From assembly GCF_001665535.1 (NCBI RefSeq), contig NZ_LZSQ01000084.1, positions 44,288-108,287 on the forward strand: DNA of 64,000 nt. The letters are read 5' to 3'. Under the pieces are notes generated by a model. It was not told where the DNA came from, ran no database searches, and was given only the letters and a program-made list of their open reading frames with translations. The DNA is from Mycobacterium sp. 852002-51961_SCH5331710. GTDB lineage: Bacteria; Actinomycetota; Actinomycetes; Mycobacteriales; Mycobacteriaceae. Position numbers and translations under genes: made by a program. Of this stretch, positions 15,001-22,057 are shown piece after piece. Every line of letters starts with the position of its first letter. Within the stretch, counting starts at the first letter, position 1.

Positions 15001-15352
15001 TCAGCTTGCCGTCGAACGGCATCGGGGTGCGTTCGATCGCTGTCGCTATCCGCCGGGCTTCCTGCTCAGCGCGGTCGGAGCCGATCAGGTCGTAGCGAGC
15101 CAATTCGAGGTCGGCGTAGTCGATCGCTCGCTGGACTATCTGACCGTCCTCCTCGAAGAAGGCGGCGCGAATAGGTTCGGCCTCCTGCAGCCCGAGCCTG
15201 ATCGCCTGTTCGAAGACGTCCGGCTGGATGGTGCCCTCGATCTTGACGAACATGCCGAGCTGCCACTCGGTGCCGGAGTGGCCCGTCTGCTGGGCAAGCC
15301 ATATGTCAAGTTGCCGGCGTGTCAACGGCAATGCCTGGTTGTCAAGCTCCAT
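1..15352 (-). CDS. Multimodular non-ribosomal peptide synthetase, N-terminal 5117 residues (3' end outside window)
   Basis: Assembles a peptide on carrier domains. The frame is open from ATG at 15352 (GAGG Shine-Dalgarno 7 nt upstream) to the window edge with no stop. Domains in order, by approximate coordinate: C1 15340-14050 (HHIVIDG, residue 136); A1 14010-12560 (SGTTGAPKG); T1 with DLGGDS, Ser982; C2 12250-10930 (HHIAFDG); A2 10840-9400; T2, Ser2037; E2 9090-7740 ([18 protein letters not shown]); C3 7690-6330 ([22 protein letters not shown]); A3 6230-4800; T3, Ser3567; C4 4490-3130 (HHIAADG); A4 3060-1640; T4, Ser4620; E4 1320 to the edge. C2 and C4 start PLSFAQ-RLWFLDQ as LCL domains do, and follow modules without E. 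C3 follows E2 and looks DCL. The last visible residues, GGGGLT, repeat the linker that joins E2 to C3, so a fifth C domain probably follows. The N-terminal C on the first protein suggests lipid initiation. The predicted order is L-D-L-D; monomers are unassigned. Catalytic motifs look intact. Confidence 0.95.
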   Translation of the reverse strand, partial: MELDNQALPLTRRQLDIWLAQQTGHSGTEWQLGMFVKIEGTIQPDVFEQAIRLGLQEAEPIRAAFFEEDGQIVQRAIDYADLELARYDLIGSDRAEQEARRIATAIERTPMPFDGKLMKFALFATRPGEYYWFACCHHIVIDGMSMGLVGRRIAAIYSALIAGTPAPPAFFGSLRDFVRSELEYESSTDYLEDEAYWRENLPSEIAPGFRLPRDAGTTDSHRPSTPIHLDPAVVGCVKELAKALGIRRSSVLTAACALLVRGCSCGDSEVVLDFPVSRRADAKTKTLPAMLAGVVPLVLKMSPQSTVADLCRQVDQRTRELLRHQRFPVQSLELGGDHRRLSQAPDRVVLNFVPSRLSLNLAGAPATATYTTFGPVGYFGLFFVGVGDQQSFCSAGAGQPFANFAPSDLAERLQRMLTAMATAPESRLPTLTVLGSDEHARLDECGNRAVLTTALPTPSSIPGLFSAQVTRTPDAVALVCGDRTWTYRELDEASNRLARLLVSRNVRPGQIVTLLFSRSAEAIVSILAALKTRAAYLPIDPATPTARIAYIIEDAAPVAAMTTAGLASSLAGYGLPVINVDDAATHLQSGDPLPPPDPDDIAHIIYTSGTTGAPKGVAITHRNLTRLLGPPDEYLSPRAWGQWHSYGFDASVEEIWRALLHGGRLVIVPEEVAASPQDLHALLVAESVGVLSQTPSALGTLAPEGLDSIALLVAGEACPAELVDRWAPGRVMLNGYGPTETTICASRSAPLVPGSGAPPIGAPAGGSALFVLDGWLRPVPAGVVGELYVAGRGVGVGYWRRAGLTASRFVACPFAGGGQRMYRTGDLVCWRPDGQLQYFGRADEQVKIRGYRIELGEVQAALAGLAGVQQSVVIAREDRPGDKRLVGYVTGAVDAGAARAALADRLPPYMVPAAVVVLDGLPVTVNGKLDTRALPAPEYVDADRYRAPSNPLEEMLAGIYARVLGLERVGVDDSFFDLGGDSLSAMRAIGMIAKSVDAHLTVRALFDAPSVALLASRVRADGSRRPQLVASERPAVIPLSFAQSRLWFLDQLQPGAYNMPTVLRISGPLDVEALSTAFDDVVARHEVLRTVYRQTDGVPYQQVLSAGAAMWRCHGMPMESMSEREAFGELTALAAYPFDLSVEIPLRAQLYSIGPQEYLLGIVLHHIAFDGWSMAPLTHDLAQAYESRRRAREPEWSVLPVQYVDYALWQREQFGDLADSRSLIAAQLDYWHDALAGMPERLQLPTDRPYPPVADQRGATVPVDWPVSLQQRVRQMAANCSATSFMVVQAALAVLLSRLSGSADVAMGFPIAGRTDPVLDDLVGFFVNTLVLRVDLKEDPTVDEVLAQVRQRSIGAYENEDVPFEALVERLNPTRSLTHHPLVQVLLAWQNLPGHAGSPTPLALDGLQVTQIPVDTHTARMDLSFSLAEQWTESGEPAGISGEVEFRSDVFDAHTITTMLQRFERVLMAMTADPAARLSSIELLDATDLARLDQIGNRAVLADPAPAAASIPQLFTEHVTRHPVTVAISCGRDSWTYRELDLASDRLAHLLSAHGARPGETVALLLERSAEAIVAMLAVLKTGAAYLAIDPSHPDARVEFMLTDATPVAALTTPDLRERLDGYALAVFDAADPGEDAQRGSTLSAPAAEDIAYVVYTSGTTGTPKAVAITHRNLSHLVASTPPDLPATQVWTQCHSYGFDFSVWEIWAALLGGGRLVIVSEAIAASPDDFHELLVRERVNVLTQTPSAVAALSPSGLEGVAVLLGGEVCPAEVVDRWAPDRVVINAYGPTEATVYASMSAPLQPDTGAAPIGAPVPTAALFVLDEWLHPVPTGVVGELYVAGRGVGLGYLGRSGLTASRFLACPFGRPGTRMYRTGDLVCWRADGQLQYLGRADEQVKIRGYRIELGEIQSALVALDGVEQAAVIAREDQSGIKRLIGYLTEKVAGTVDPTSVRSALADRLPAYMVPAAVVFLDALPLTVNGKLDTRALPIPDYQNSQQYSAPADAVEEVLAGIYAQVLGLQRVSVDDSFFDLGGDSILSMQVVARARAAGLQCRPRDIFVEQTVARLARVAGIARDEATPADEGVGIVKATPIMCWLQQIPGDTSQFNQTVVVQAPAGVTHSDVVAMLQVLLDRHAALRLRVEHRPSGWSLYVPKPGSVEAAASLRSVDALTVDALVAARSRLDPSAGVMLSGLWAPTTGELCLIVHHLAVDAVSWRILLEDLNIAWTQYHSGQPIEFPPLGTSFQRWATLLDKHAHSPAVIALADTWREASTTSTALPRIRPQRDTYANASRLSASLDPETTRVLLGQAPSALHTGVQDVLLIGFALAWRTFFAKHDSVVIDVETHGRNEDLAPGLDLSRTVGWFTTKYPVTLTLDPPRWIQVLAGDAALGALLKNAKEQLRALPDGMTYGLLRYLNTGVELPEADPAIGFNYLGRLDTGGVQMSEDMWRVRDDALTLADTVAAVPMPLSHTVELNVATLEGANGQMLQANWIWTASILDESQVDRLNRLWFDVLKGICRHVERGGGGLTPSDIAPVVLDQDQIDQLEQQGSVADILPLTPLQEGLLFHANTTASADDAVYAMQLDITIDGPLDPPRLRHAIATVAKRHPNLAARFDNHYGRAVQVIPADPVIPWTFLDLGATGIDAGIDAAAATTAAGLAPCAPPADTATTGGVYQPFDTVVAEAITKLCAGERAAVCDLTRPPAFRAAVVRIAPNRHRLVLTNHHIVLDGWSLPIVAREIFASYYGHRLPAAGSYRRYVMWLAERDNSAAQAAWREVLAGFDTPTLVGPPNRLTLGPRETTAFRVSADLTRALGELARSCHSTINTVLQAAWAQLLVSLTGQHDVAFGTAVSGRSTDVVGAESMVGLLINTVPVRAYITSATTVGELLNQLQRSYNHTLEHQHLSLSEIHHATGQDLLFDTVFVYENYPVDTRTLLSNGLTITEVSGRESTHYPLAVVAQPGTELGVRIEFDTDVFDAIEVDELSRRLQRVLRAMTADPTRRLSSIDLLDSDEHAVLERYGNRAVLTQTAAPTTIPALFATQKARNPRAVALTFEGESMSYGELDEASNRLARLLVRHGAGPGRCVALVSERSAQAVVAILAVLKSGAAYLPIDPSTPRARIEFIVADAAPAAVLTTTNLADRMHDIGIPVVELDDVAISAEPSSALPQPAADDIAHIIYTSGTTGIPKGVAVTHHNVTRLFDALDVGLELGPHQVWAHCASLAFDFSVWEIWGALLSGARLVVVPKSVTRSPKDLNALLCSEHVTVLSQTPTAVQALSSENLAAITLMVAGEACPAEVVDRWAPGRVMINGYGPTEITVYATISAPLTAGSDIVPIGAPVPGAALYILDGWLRPVPHGVVGELYVAGRGVGVGYWRRPGLTGSRFVACPDGEPGARMYRTGDLVRWGADGQLQYLGRADEQVKVRGYRIELGEIRAALAELDGVEQAAVVAREDRPGDKRLVAYLVETISGAIDPVEVRLALVERLPSYMVPAAVVVLDVLPLTANGKLDVRALPAPEYQVVGHYRAPATPVEAILVSLYAQALGLEHVGVDDSFFDLGGDSILAMRVVADINTSLDRDLSVRALFEAPSVAELASRLGGEAVRRAPLVPVARPPVIPLSFAQNRLWFLDQLQGPSAVFNMPIALKLQGRLDVDALHAALLDLVARHESLRTLFPAPEGVPQQLVVHADRADFGWQIVDATAWSAERLSDAVEEAVRLAFDLSSQIPLRVRLFRTSENEYVLAGVVHHIAADGWSIAPLVRDLNAAYTSRCAGQPPSWPQLPVQYVDYTLWQREQFGDLDDGSSLIGTQLAYWQDALAGMPERLQLPTDRPYPPVAEQRGATVTVQWPAELQRRVGDVAARHNATSFMVVQAGLAALLSRLSASRDVAVGFPIAGRRDPALDDLVGFFVNLLVLRVDLAGDVTVAELLAQVRRKSLDAYENQDVPFEVLVDRLNPARSLTHHPLVQVALAWQTSVGGADAATGLTLGDVQVTRLPVDTHTARMDLVFSLSERWTDTGECDGIGGTVEFRTDVFDAVTVEALAVRLQRVLTAITIDPAQRLSAVDVLADQEHAQLERFGNLVGLTAAMPAMDSIPALFAGHVQHTPDSVAVTCLDTSWTYRQLDLLSNRLAHLLISHGARPGRCVALAMSRSAESVAAILAVLKTGAAYLPIDPALPPARIEFMIADAAPIAAVTTTALRDTLDGFDMLVVNVDDAGIATQPDTALPPPPAEHVAYVIYTSGTTGVPKGVAVTHDNVTQLLSSLDAGLPRPAVWAHCHTLAFDVSVWEIFGALLHGGRVVVVPENVAASPDDFHAVLTAEKVSVLTQTPSAAAMLPREGLSSTALVVVGEACPPEVVEQWAPGRVMINAYGPTETTMCVAISDPLVPGSGVPIGSPVSGAALLVLDDVLRPVPPGSIGELYVAGAGVAVGYIGRPGLTALRFVACPFRGGAGLRMYRTGDLVRWRADGQLQYLGRADEQVKIRGYRIELGEIQAALAGLAGVEQAVVVAREDHPGAKRLVGYITGAADPAETRAVLAERLPAYMVPVAVMRLDSLPLTPNNKLDVRALPAPEYQDSDRYRAPADAVEEILTGIYAQVLGLERVGVDDSFFDLGGDSILSMQVVARARAAGVTCRPRDIFVEQTAARLARAARVLTADIGPIDQGLGEVVATPIMRWLHEINGPIREFNQTIIVQAPGGVTRADVGTVLQALLDRHAMLRLHAVEREAGGWALQVPDPGSVDVNACVAAVDELSEDAVRAARSRLDPAEGRMLSALWVPCTGRLAVIIHHLAVDAVSWRILLEDLNIAWTQHRNGQPVNLPVAGTSFQRWASLLAERAHDPAVLRQADAWRHVTTMLPALPAPQPDIDTYSSAGHLSAALNTDTTRVLLGEVPAAFHAGIGDILLIAYAIAWSRFLDARGEPVGIDVEGHGRYDDLAPDLDLSRTVGWFTLKHPVVLAIPDLDWTKTVAGDAVLGTVVKDAKEQLRSLPEGLTYGLLRYLNDETELPAIDPTIGFNYLGRLGGAETGVVGELWTVSRDDVSLIDIAAAVPMPLAHTVELNAATVDTDTGPQLHAKWAWAPSAVDQADVIRLSELFFGALSGICAYVRQGGGGLT

Positions 15353-15391
15353 TCGAGCCCTCGATCCAGAAGATATTGAAGGAAAGCCCGA

Positions 15392-15613
15392 TCAGGCCTG
15401 CCGCGATCTGAGCCGCATGCGCGGGCTCTTCGGCCGTGTGTCAGACCAGTTCTGCTCGATTAAGACCAGACACCTAGCGCGGTCCGCTTCCCCGTGAACC
15501 ACCCACCAGCCGGCTGGCCCCTTCGTGAAGGCCGGCCACGCGATGTGCCGCCCCTCGCCGGTGACCCGAACGAGTAAACTGCGGTTGTCGTCGTCGAACG
15601 GGCTCCCGTTCAT
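15392..15613 (-). CDS. MbtH-family NRPS accessory protein
   Basis: Small chaperone that binds NRPS adenylation domains and is needed for their folding or activity. The 73-residue product carries the family signature as WPAFTKGPAGW, then GEADRARC, EQNWSDTRPKS. The usual NEEQHSLWP start is replaced by a divergent RVTGEGRHIAWP. I chose ATG 15613 because GGGAGA lies 8 nt upstream; an in-frame TTG at 15628 is the alternative. The gene ends 39 nt before the NRPS start on the same strand, so the two are almost certainly co-transcribed. Confidence 0.9.
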   Translation of the reverse strand: MNGSPFDDDNRSLLVRVTGEGRHIAWPAFTKGPAGWWVVHGEADRARCLVLIEQNWSDTRPKSPRMRLRSRQA

Positions 15614-15697
15614 CTGGTTCTCTCCCAAACCCCGCTTGAGTGAAACCGGTTCGACGCTAACTCGTCGTCACACGCGACCACGCAGTTTCGGCAAAAA

Positions 15698-15703
15698 ATT
15701 ATC
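15698..15703 (-). promoter_or_regulatory. Candidate -10 element for the mbtH-NRPS unit
   Basis: GATAAT on the minus strand, 85 nt upstream of the mbtH start, in a locally A/T-rich 176-bp gap (15614-15789). No convincing TTGACA-like -35 is seen. The call rests on composition and position only; read-through from the methyltransferase gene is equally possible. Confidence 0.25.
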
Positions 15704-15789
15704 GTGGCCGTAAGAAACGTTTGATCAGCGATTTGTTGTTATATGGGCTACCAAACGCGAGGACATGCGGGGAGCGCTGCGCTGGGGGT

Positions 15790-16641
15790 CTAGAACGCGT
15801 ATCGGAAGATACGGTCATAATTTCGGGTCGTGCGGATCAGGCTCTGTACCCGGTACAAAAGCCGCGGGGTCGTGAGCGGGATTTTTTCGAATCCGGAAAT
15901 GACCGAGCTGTTATCGACGAGGCGCAGTCGGGCATCCCACCAGGTGATCTCGCGGCCGTCGCGGGTGCCCCATTTGATGATGCCGGATCTCGACAGTCGA
16001 GGTCCCCACGGCGACAGGAGGTCGACGAGGAGCTCTCCGGTATCAAAGCGATCGAGCAGCTCAGGCAACAGACGCGCTAAATCCTGCTGGGTGAGATACA
16101 TCAGAACACCCTCTGCGACGATCAGCGCGGGACCGCCCGTCGGGATCTGGTCAAGCCAGCTCGGATCGGTGATCGACGACCCGATCATCTGATAGCGACT
16201 GGACTCCGCGTACAGCTTCCGGCGCAACGCGATCACTTGCGGTAAGTCGACGTCGAACCATCTCACGTCCGGCGGTATTGCCAAACGTACTGCGCGACTG
16301 TGCAATCCACAACCCAGGTGCAACACCGTGGCATTCGGATGCGCCGATAGGTAGTAAGTGACGAGTGCGTCGAACTGCGCGCCACGCAATGCCACACCGA
16401 ACTGATTGATCGCCGGGCGCACCGCACGGTGGACACGTTCCCAGTCGTACTCGATGCGTGCGACGTGCTGTGCAGCGACCTGGTCACCCAGTATGGGTCG
16501 GCCGGATCGGCTCTCACAGGCCCTTAGGTAGAGCATGCACAGCAGTGTCCACTCGACCGATCCCCAACGTACGCCGGTGAAGTCAACCTTGCCGCGACGA
16601 GCGTCGACCGGTTCTGGCGTTTCCGGGTTCGTCACGTCCAC
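15790..16641 (-). CDS. Class I SAM-dependent methyltransferase, LCMT/TcmP-like
   Basis: A 283-residue protein of the leucine carboxyl methyltransferase family, which in actinobacteria often methylates carboxyl or hydroxyl groups of small molecules. SAM-binding motif I is VLHLGCGLHSR (about residue 107). An acidic WFDVDLPQVI stretch follows as motif II, then EGVLMYL. It lies upstream of mbtH and the NRPS on the same strand with a 176-bp gap. That suggests, but does not prove, that it tailors the NRPS product. The C-terminal tail is basic. Confidence 0.8.
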   Translation of the reverse strand: MDVTNPETPEPVDARRGKVDFTGVRWGSVEWTLLCMLYLRACESRSGRPILGDQVAAQHVARIEYDWERVHRAVRPAINQFGVALRGAQFDALVTYYLSAHPNATVLHLGCGLHSRAVRLAIPPDVRWFDVDLPQVIALRRKLYAESSRYQMIGSSITDPSWLDQIPTGGPALIVAEGVLMYLTQQDLARLLPELLDRFDTGELLVDLLSPWGPRLSRSGIIKWGTRDGREITWWDARLRLVDNSSVISGFEKIPLTTPRLLYRVQSLIRTTRNYDRIFRYAF

Positions 16642-17008
16642 CCCCAGTCCGCGCTACGCTTCCGGTTCGTCGGCGTTCGACGTGCTTGCCGCGCGGCCAG
16701 CCTAACGGCTTACGGTCGACGGCGGCTGGTACTTGCGCCGAACCCGCCTTCAGTCGCCGGTGACAGGCTATTCATTGATCACCGGCATTGATGACACGGT
16801 CGACTTTGTCGGTGCCGTCACCGGCAAGCGGTGGAGACAAGGAGACCGGTCGGCGGTGTTGGTGTCGACGCACGAGCGCACACTCGAGATCGTCTCGCTC
16901 GAGGCGCTGCCCGAACACGCCGTCGACGTGCCCGACGACCCCGGGGTCTCTGTAGCCGAGTTTTGCCAGAACGCCGTCATAGCGACCGGCCCGTCCTACC
17001 GTGAACCC
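16642..17008. other. 367-bp gap with a coding-like open frame
   Basis: No convincing start or named gene. From about 16733 a plus-strand frame runs open into the next gene for 92 codons, with GC-rich third positions and ordinary protein-like composition. It may be an unrecognised N-terminal extension or the remnant of a lost gene. Confidence 0.4.
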
Positions 17009-17491
17009 ATGGCAGAACAATCTCCCGCTGTGGAGCCGTCGCATCCACCGGACAAGGTGCTGCGAATCGTGAATCCGCTGATTGGCGGGTTGCTGCGCAC
17101 TCCCCTGGTCGGGTCGCTGCGCAGTCGCATGATGTTGATCGACGTCGTCGGTCGCAAGAGCGGGCGTCAGTACTCAATTCCGGTGAGCGCGCACAGAATT
17201 GACGGGGAACTGTATGCGCTGACGTCGGCGCCGTGGAAGAACAATTTCCGCGACGGGGCCACCGCCGACGTGGTGCTCGACGGCCGGACGACGAAGATGC
17301 GCGGTGAACTGTTGACCGACACCGCGCTCGTCGCCGAGTTGTCGCACCGCTGCGCGAAGGCCTGGGGACCCAAGCGCGCGCCGGCGATGATGGGGCTGAA
17401 GTTCCGCGACGGCGGCATCCCGTCGGTCGAGGATTTCGCCGACGTGGTTCGCCGGGAGCGGATGGCCGCGGTGCGGTTCACCCCCGCGTAG
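17009..17491 (+). CDS. Deazaflavin-dependent nitroreductase (DDN/DUF385) family protein
   Basis: A 160-residue protein of the split beta-barrel family that includes the F420H2-dependent nitroreductase Ddn. Family features are RTPLVGSLRSRMMLIDVVGR, KSGRQYSIPV and the stretch ALTSAPWKNNFRDGA near the middle, where members contact F420. The ATG at 17009 puts the start just ahead of the conserved domain; the frame stays open upstream to 16733. The substrate is unknown. Two further members of this superfamily occur in the window (37634-38137 and 53214-53663). Confidence 0.75.
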   Translation: MAEQSPAVEPSHPPDKVLRIVNPLIGGLLRTPLVGSLRSRMMLIDVVGRKSGRQYSIPVSAHRIDGELYALTSAPWKNNFRDGATADVVLDGRTTKMRGELLTDTALVAELSHRCAKAWGPKRAPAMMGLKFRDGGIPSVEDFADVVRRERMAAVRFTPA

Positions 17492-17506
17492 CGAATTGGG
17501 TTGCGG

Positions 17507-18361
17507 TCAGGGCTCTTCGAGGAGCCTCAGGGGATGCAGCCCGTCGACCGCGCCGACGAACGGCGGGTGGATGCTGTATCCGATCATTCGGCGGATGTCG
17601 TCGGACACCTCTCGCGCGGTGTCGCGGGATATCGACAGCGTGAACGCCTCCATCGGCCGCAGCCACGGCTGGCAGTATTGGGCGGTCACGGCGAGTCGGT
17701 CGGTGTCGGTGGTGTTCGCGCCGCCGCCGTGCCAGAGCGTGCCGACGAAGAAGACGCATGAGCCCGCGGGCATGACGACGGGCATCGCGGGGTCGTCCGG
17801 TTCGGGGCGGCGCCTGCCCCAGCGGTGGCTGCCGGGATAGAGCACGGTGGCGCCGTTGTCGGCGGTGAAGTCGTCGATCGCCCAGATCGTCGCGGCCGCA
17901 AGCGGGTCGCGCGGCCGCGGGATCGGATAGAAGCCGTCGTCGTGGTGGGCCATCTGGGCGGTCTCGCCGGGCTGGATGTTGATGGCCTGCAACGCGGACA
18001 GCAGGTAGTTGTCCATGAGCAGCCGGTCGAGAACCGCCAGCACCCGCGGATGGTCGACCAGCCCGTCGCAGACCCGCGTCCTGCTCAGCAGGCTGTACAC
18101 GCGCTGTGTGTGCCGCCCCTCGAACGCGTTGCGCCCCGTATGCGCGAGCCACGGCGCGACCGTCTCTTTGATCTGCCGGCACTCGTCGGCGCTGAGCAGG
18201 TTCTCCCAGATGAGATAGCCGTCGCGGTCGAGGGACGCCATGTCGGCGTCGACGACCGCCGGGTCCACCTCGGCGCCGCCGGTCGGTGTCCACTTGTATC
18301 GGCGTGCCAGATCGCCGCGCAGGTCCTCGAGTGTGGTGACGGGTTCGTCGTCGATGCTCAT
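17507..18361 (-). CDS. Phytanoyl-CoA dioxygenase (PhyH) family protein
   Basis: A 284-residue non-haem Fe(II)/2-oxoglutarate oxygenase, predicted to hydroxylate a lipid or other small molecule. The iron ligands are visible as HHDDG (HxD) and a downstream His in LWHGGGANTT. An Arg that would bind 2-oxoglutarate is likely in the following DTDRLAVTAQY. ATG 18361 is preceded by GGGAGG at good spacing, so it is preferred over the earlier in-frame 18397. It lies downstream of the carotenoid oxygenase on the same strand, but a 166-bp gap with an inverted repeat separates them. The gene is convergent with the DDN gene. Confidence 0.82.
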   Translation of the reverse strand: MSIDDEPVTTLEDLRGDLARRYKWTPTGGAEVDPAVVDADMASLDRDGYLIWENLLSADECRQIKETVAPWLAHTGRNAFEGRHTQRVYSLLSRTRVCDGLVDHPRVLAVLDRLLMDNYLLSALQAINIQPGETAQMAHHDDGFYPIPRPRDPLAAATIWAIDDFTADNGATVLYPGSHRWGRRRPEPDDPAMPVVMPAGSCVFFVGTLWHGGGANTTDTDRLAVTAQYCQPWLRPMEAFTLSISRDTAREVSDDIRRMIGYSIHPPFVGAVDGLHPLRLLEEP

Positions 18362-18453
18362 CAGCAGCCCTCCCCTGCGTTCGGTCGGCCTATGCAAACA
18401 CTGAACCTCGCTGGGGCACGGGTCAAGGACCTCGGGGGCTGGGCCTGGGGGCT

Positions 18454-18509
18454 CGTTTGTGAATATGGCGACGGACTCGGGTGCGAAAACGTCGTCAGAT
18501 TCACAAACG
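18454..18509. repeat. Inverted repeat, 11-bp perfect arms
   Basis: CGTTTGTGAAT (18454-18464) and its exact complement ATTCACAAACG (18499-18509) flank a 34-nt loop that can itself pair (GACG with CGTC). It lies after the carotenoid oxygenase stop and before the PhyH start. It could be a terminator of the first or an operator of the second. Confidence 0.6.
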
Positions 18510-18527
18510 GCGCCCGCTACAACGGTT

Positions 18528-20027
18528 TCAGCGGGGGCGCGGGGCGAAGTTGCCGTGAAAGCCCTGCGGAATGTGGTGGCGCAGGTGGGCGGCGGCGATC
18601 GGACCGGCGGCGATGTCGGCGGCGTCGAAGATCACCAGGCGCGACGTGTGCGTGCGCGCCTGGTATTCGACGGAGAGCACCCACCCGTCGTCCTCTGCGG
18701 TTGCCTTGGGCTTGGCGGCGAACACCGGCTCGCAGAAGCTGTTTCCGGCCTCGGGTGTGGTGTATGTCGACGCGGAGGAGTCGCTCAGGTCGAGTCTGGT
18801 GATCGAGTCGTAGAACGACACCAGATGGTGGCGCGTGTTGACGTAGGCGTACCGATGTTGACGACCCTCGACTGCGTCGTTGTGACGGGGGAATTCGCAG
18901 GGAAGATCGGACAGCGCTTCGGCGATGACGCGTCCCGACCGTGTGAGGCGGTAGCGCATGAACGTCGAAGGGGCGTCGTCGAGGGGTGCGACGTGGAAGC
19001 GGTTGAGCCGCTGTAGGAGTCGGCCGTCGTCGTAAATGATCGCGTCGATGACGGTGTCGCCGTCGTCGTCGTAGGCGTTGCTGAGGTGGAACATCAGGAC
19101 AGCGTCGTATTCGATGGTGCGGATCTTGCCGCCGTCCCGCGGCACCAGGACGAACACGCTGCCCCGCTCGGGCCGGTACCGCATGGCGTCGCCCATCGGC
19201 TTGAGCCCCAGCAGCACCGGTAGCGCAGCCGGGATGATGGGCGAGACCACGAACACCAGATGGCTTTCCGTCAGCGCGAAGTCGTGCACCATGGCGACGT
19301 AGGGCAGCCGCGCCGAGCGGAAGTGCTTCAGCCGACCCGTCGGATCGGTGCGATAGATCCGTAGGTGCGGCCTCGGGATGAACTCGACGCCGAAGTTGAA
19401 CATCTCGCCGGATCGCGGGCAGAAGCACGGGTGCGCCGAATACGAACCCACCCAGCGCAATTCGCCGCCGAATCGGCGGACACGGATGGTTTCCAGTGTC
19501 TCGGGGTCGATCTCGTGCGGTGGCCCGCCTTCCCACAAGGCGTACAGCCGGCCGGCGTGCTCGACGACGTTGGTATTGGCCAGATTCGGCGGGAGGCGAC
19601 CGATGTTGGACTTGATGCCGCCGGGCGCGGCGGTGCCCATGTGGTTGAGCCCGGTCTTGCCGAGATAGTGGTTGGTCCGCACGTACCGGTTCTTGTAGTG
19701 AACGGCGCCGTCGGCAATGGTGAAGGCCGACAGCATGCCGTCGCCGTCGAAGAGGTGATGTAGAGGCCGACCGCTGTGGTCCTGCCAGCGGCCGGGGCCG
19801 TTGCGGTACAGGGTTCCGTCGAGCTCGGCCGGGATGGTCCCGCCGATGTCGTCGACCCGGTAGTCGTATTCGGTTAGTTGCGGCTCGCTGACGCCGAGGC
19901 TTCGGAGGTCGGCACCGTTGAGGGTCGCGAGTTGGGTCATCAGCTGGTCGCGCTCCCTGACCTGCAGGGTCCCGAGATAGCGGTGGAGTTCGGGGAGATG
20001 GGGCCCGCCGGTCGACGCGCTGGGCAT
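18528..20027 (-). CDS. Carotenoid cleavage oxygenase (RPE65/CCD family)
   Basis: Cleaves carotenoid or apocarotenoid double bonds with a non-haem iron held by four histidines. All four contexts are present: YSAHPCF, AMVHDFALTE, LMFHLSNAY and GFHGNF at the C-terminus. Length is 499 residues, matching the bacterial family and M. tuberculosis Rv0654, which is a characterised carotenoid oxygenase flanked by a TetR gene (Rv0653c) as here. ATG 20027 is chosen because upstream codons run into the TetR operator. The divergent regulator and operator suggest inducible expression. Confidence 0.92.
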   Translation of the reverse strand: MPSASTGGPHLPELHRYLGTLQVRERDQLMTQLATLNGADLRSLGVSEPQLTEYDYRVDDIGGTIPAELDGTLYRNGPGRWQDHSGRPLHHLFDGDGMLSAFTIADGAVHYKNRYVRTNHYLGKTGLNHMGTAAPGGIKSNIGRLPPNLANTNVVEHAGRLYALWEGGPPHEIDPETLETIRVRRFGGELRWVGSYSAHPCFCPRSGEMFNFGVEFIPRPHLRIYRTDPTGRLKHFRSARLPYVAMVHDFALTESHLVFVVSPIIPAALPVLLGLKPMGDAMRYRPERGSVFVLVPRDGGKIRTIEYDAVLMFHLSNAYDDDGDTVIDAIIYDDGRLLQRLNRFHVAPLDDAPSTFMRYRLTRSGRVIAEALSDLPCEFPRHNDAVEGRQHRYAYVNTRHHLVSFYDSITRLDLSDSSASTYTTPEAGNSFCEPVFAAKPKATAEDDGWVLSVEYQARTHTSRLVIFDAADIAAGPIAAAHLRHHIPQGFHGNFAPRPR

Positions 20028-20055
20028 GGACGTTTGGGTCAACGGTCGCTCCTCT

Positions 20056-20085
20056 ACTGAGACTAATCCGGAATCTAGTCTCAGT
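20056..20085. promoter_or_regulatory. Probable TetR operator
   Basis: Perfect 10-bp inverted repeat: ACTGAGACTA at 20056-20065 and TAGTCTCAGT at 20076-20085, separated by 10 bp. It sits between the divergent carotenoid oxygenase and TetR genes, 15 bp before the TetR start. The position suits simultaneous control of both genes. Confidence 0.7.
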
Positions 20086-20100
20086 TCGGGGGCGGGCGCA

Positions 20101-20694
20101 ATGGTGCGGTACAAAGAGTCGGTGGCCAGGACTCGTTCGTCGTCACAACTGGTGCAGGCCGCACTGGAGTTGATCAGCGAATCCGGCCTGGATCGGCTGA
20201 CGCTGAGCCAGGTCGCGGAGCGCGCCGGCGTATCGCGCGCAACGGCCTACCGCGAGTTCGGCGACAAGGACGGCCTGCTGGGCGCGATCGCCGAGCAGGA
20301 GATCGGTGCGATGATCGCCGCGACGCTCGCGGCGTTCGACCCCGACGCCGATCCCAGTGCGCAGACGTCCGCTGTCGTCACCACGACGCTGCGGTACCTG
20401 CGCAATCACCGGGCGTTCCTCTACATCCGCGATCACGAACCCCACTGGCTGCTCGATGCCGGGCTGCCCGTCGGCAACGATCGACTGAATCTGGTGCGGA
20501 CGGTGGCGGCGATGGTTGCGCAGGCGATTCCGGATTCCGACCAGCTCGCGCTGACCCCGGTCGCCGCGGCCGAAGTCGTCGTCCGGACTGTCCTGTCGCA
20601 CACGCTGATCGAGGACAGCGCGTTGACCGACGATGACGTGGCCGAGGTGGTCAGCCGCGCCATCACACGGGCGTCGGGCTTACCTGAAGGATAG
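20101..20694 (+). CDS. TetR/AcrR family transcriptional regulator
   Basis: A 197-residue repressor-type protein. The N-terminal helix-turn-helix covers roughly residues 16-60, with the family pattern TLSQVAERAGVSRATAYREF followed by GDKDGLL. The C-terminal ligand domain is unassigned. It is transcribed away from the carotenoid oxygenase gene. It corresponds in position to Rv0653c beside Rv0654. ATG 20101 is preferred because an earlier in-frame start at 20026 would read through the operator. The likely role is local control of the oxygenase and of itself. Confidence 0.85.
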   Translation: MVRYKESVARTRSSSQLVQAALELISESGLDRLTLSQVAERAGVSRATAYREFGDKDGLLGAIAEQEIGAMIAATLAAFDPDADPSAQTSAVVTTTLRYLRNHRAFLYIRDHEPHWLLDAGLPVGNDRLNLVRTVAAMVAQAIPDSDQLALTPVAAAEVVVRTVLSHTLIEDSALTDDDVAEVVSRAITRASGLPEG

Positions 20695-20773
20695 GAAAAG
20701 CTGACCTGCGGGGCGTGAAGTCTGGCTTTCCGGCGATTCCGCGGTACACCGGTCGGGCGCGACGATCGATGGC

Positions 20774-20884
20774 ATGACCAGAACCGTCACGACCAAGGTC
20801 TCGACCGTCGACGAGACGACCGAGACGGGCAGCATCGATTGGCTCACGCTGGCCGACGAGGTCTTCCCCGCCGACGCACTGTGA
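20774..20884 (+). CDS. Possible small peptide, 36 aa
   Basis: An ATG-started frame with GC-rich third positions, acidic, beginning MTRTVTTKVSTVDE and ending WLTLADEVFPADAL. I do not recognise it. It may be a genuine small protein or the 5' remnant of a deleted gene, because nothing coding follows on this strand. Spacing to any Shine-Dalgarno is poor. Confidence 0.3.
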   Translation: MTRTVTTKVSTVDETTETGSIDWLTLADEVFPADAL

Positions 20885-21000
20885 GCCGGACGTTGCGTCG
20901 CGATAGCCGCGAGTCTCCGTATGCAGCTATGTTTTTCGCGACCACACGGGCGTCAGGGCCCGCCCTTGACGTAGTCGTTCTGCCCGGGAGTCGCCGATGC

Positions 21001-21162
21001 TCAGCATGAATCGCGGGCGAGCTGGATCTGGCTCTTGATCTCGCGGTAGGCCTGGACTCGTGCCATGACCGCATCTGCCGCCGAGCTCGCGGGCGAGGTG
21101 TCCGGAGCAGCCTCGATTCCCGACCGGGAATCAGGGATTTCCCTATGATTGGCGACTCTCAT
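21001..21162 (-). CDS. Possible small protein, 53 aa
   Basis: ATG at 21162, ending in VQAYREIKSQIQLARDSC. Third-position GC is lower than in neighbouring genes and no Shine-Dalgarno precedes the ATG. Coding status is doubtful; it may be a decayed fragment. Confidence 0.2.
   Translation of the reverse strand: MRVANHREIPDSRSGIEAAPDTSPASSAADAVMARVQAYREIKSQIQLARDSC
21115..21132. repeat. Short hairpin, 8-bp perfect arms
   Basis: GATTCCCG and CGGGAATC separated by 2 bp. It has no T-tract, so it is unlikely to be a simple terminator. A small operator is possible. Confidence 0.4.
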
Positions 21163-21200
21163 TTGCTAGGAGGCGTTCGGTCGTTGCCTCAGAAGCGCAA

Positions 21201-21226
21201 TCAGGCCCGCTCGAAGGCGGACCTGA
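21201..21226 (-). terminator. Probable terminator of tRNA-Tyr
   Basis: Near-perfect stem on the minus strand (TCAGG-CCGC paired with GCGG-CCTGA, one mismatch), starting 7 nt beyond the tRNA CCA end and followed by TTGCGCTT. Position and shape fit a weak intrinsic terminator. Confidence 0.55.
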
Positions 21227-21232
21227 CATGCA

Positions 21233-21318
21233 TGGTGGCAGGTGCAGGATTCGAACCTGCGTAGGCGTAAGCCGACGGATTTACAGTCCGCTCCCATTGG
21301 CCGCTCGGGCAACCTGCC
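21233..21318 (-). tRNA. tRNA-Tyr (GTA anticodon)
   Basis: The minus strand gives acceptor GGCAGGT pairing with ACCTGCC, a discriminator A and an encoded CCA. The anticodon loop CTGTAAA has anticodon GTA. A long variable arm and the T-loop GGTTCGAATCC are present. The length of 86 nt with CCA is normal for a class II tRNA-Tyr. Confidence 0.95.
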
Positions 21319-21424
21319 TGGGTGCTGCACCGGCCGGGCGACCCGGTTTGGTGCGACTTGCAGGGTACAACGAGGATGGGCCTAAGACGAAAACGGCACC
21401 AGACCATCAGGGAGGACGGATCCA

Positions 21425-21916
21425 ATGGCGGATTCATCGTTCGACGTCGTGAGCAAGGTCGACCGCCAGGAGGTGGACAACGCTCTGAACCAGGCCGCCA
21501 AGGAGCTGGCCACCCGATACGACTTCCGCGGCACCGATACGTCGATCGAGTGGCAGGGCGAGGAGACGGTCGTCATCACCAGCTCGACCGAGGAGCGCGT
21601 CAAAGCCGCCGTCGACGTCTTCAAGGAGAAGCTGGTCCGCCGCGACATCTCGATGAAGGCGTTCGACGCCGGCGACCCGCAGGCATCGGGCAAGACCTAC
21701 AAGGTCAGCGGCCAGATCAAGCAGGGCATCACCAGCGAGCAGGCCAAGAAGATCACCAAGATCATCCGTGACGAAGGACCCAAGGGCGTCAAGGCGCAGA
21801 TCCAGGGCGACGAGATCCGCGTCAGCTCCAAAAAGCGCGACGACCTGCAGGCCGTTATCGCACTGCTCAAGGGCGCCGACCTCGACGTCGCGCTGCAGTT
21901 CGTCAACTACCGCTGA
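21425..21916 (+). CDS. YajQ family cyclic-di-GMP-binding protein
   Basis: A 163-residue homologue of the YajQ/UPF0234 family, two ferredoxin-like folds that bind cyclic di-GMP in some bacteria. It has the typical [17 protein letters not shown] start, YDFRGTD, and a [10 protein letters not shown]-terminus. Length equals that of Rv0566c, its syntenic counterpart. A strong GGGAGGA lies before the ATG. The tRNA-Tyr gene lies 106 bp upstream on the other strand. The role in mycobacteria is not established. Confidence 0.93.
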   Translation: MADSSFDVVSKVDRQEVDNALNQAAKELATRYDFRGTDTSIEWQGEETVVITSSTEERVKAAVDVFKEKLVRRDISMKAFDAGDPQASGKTYKVSGQIKQGITSEQAKKITKIIRDEGPKGVKAQIQGDEIRVSSKKRDDLQAVIALLKGADLDVALQFVNYR

Positions 21917-22057
21917 GCGGCGCGGGCCCGCTTCGCGAGTTCTGCACCGGGGCTGTGCTCCTCCGGGCGACCGCAGCCCTGGCGTAGAAATCGACGCGCT
22001 GTTGCGGCGTTCCCGAATCGGCCCTCGCGACGACCCGTCCGACCTACCCTGATCGGC

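Larger units (their letters stand above)
20885..21232. other. Gene-poor region before tRNA-Tyr
   Basis: Holds a weak minus-strand frame (21001-21162), a short perfect hairpin (21115-21132) and the probable tRNA terminator (21201-21226). No recognisable protein family is encoded. The A/T-rich patch near 21130-21170 differs from the surrounding sequence. Confidence 0.5.

Noticed and set aside
1..15352. Dozens of 60-330-residue open frames on both strands
   Set aside because: They lie out of frame with the continuous NRPS frame, are Arg/Pro/Gln-rich and carry no domain motifs; they are shadows caused by high GC.
1..15352. Identification as the glycopeptidolipid synthetase Mps1
   Set aside because: The MbtH neighbour fits, but E domains occur only in modules 2 and 4, not in each of the first three as GPL biosynthesis requires, and no GPL glycosyltransferases or gap gene are visible.
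21233..21318. Prophage or integrative element at tRNA-Tyr
   Set aside because: No integrase and no direct repeat of the tRNA 3' end were seen within the window.
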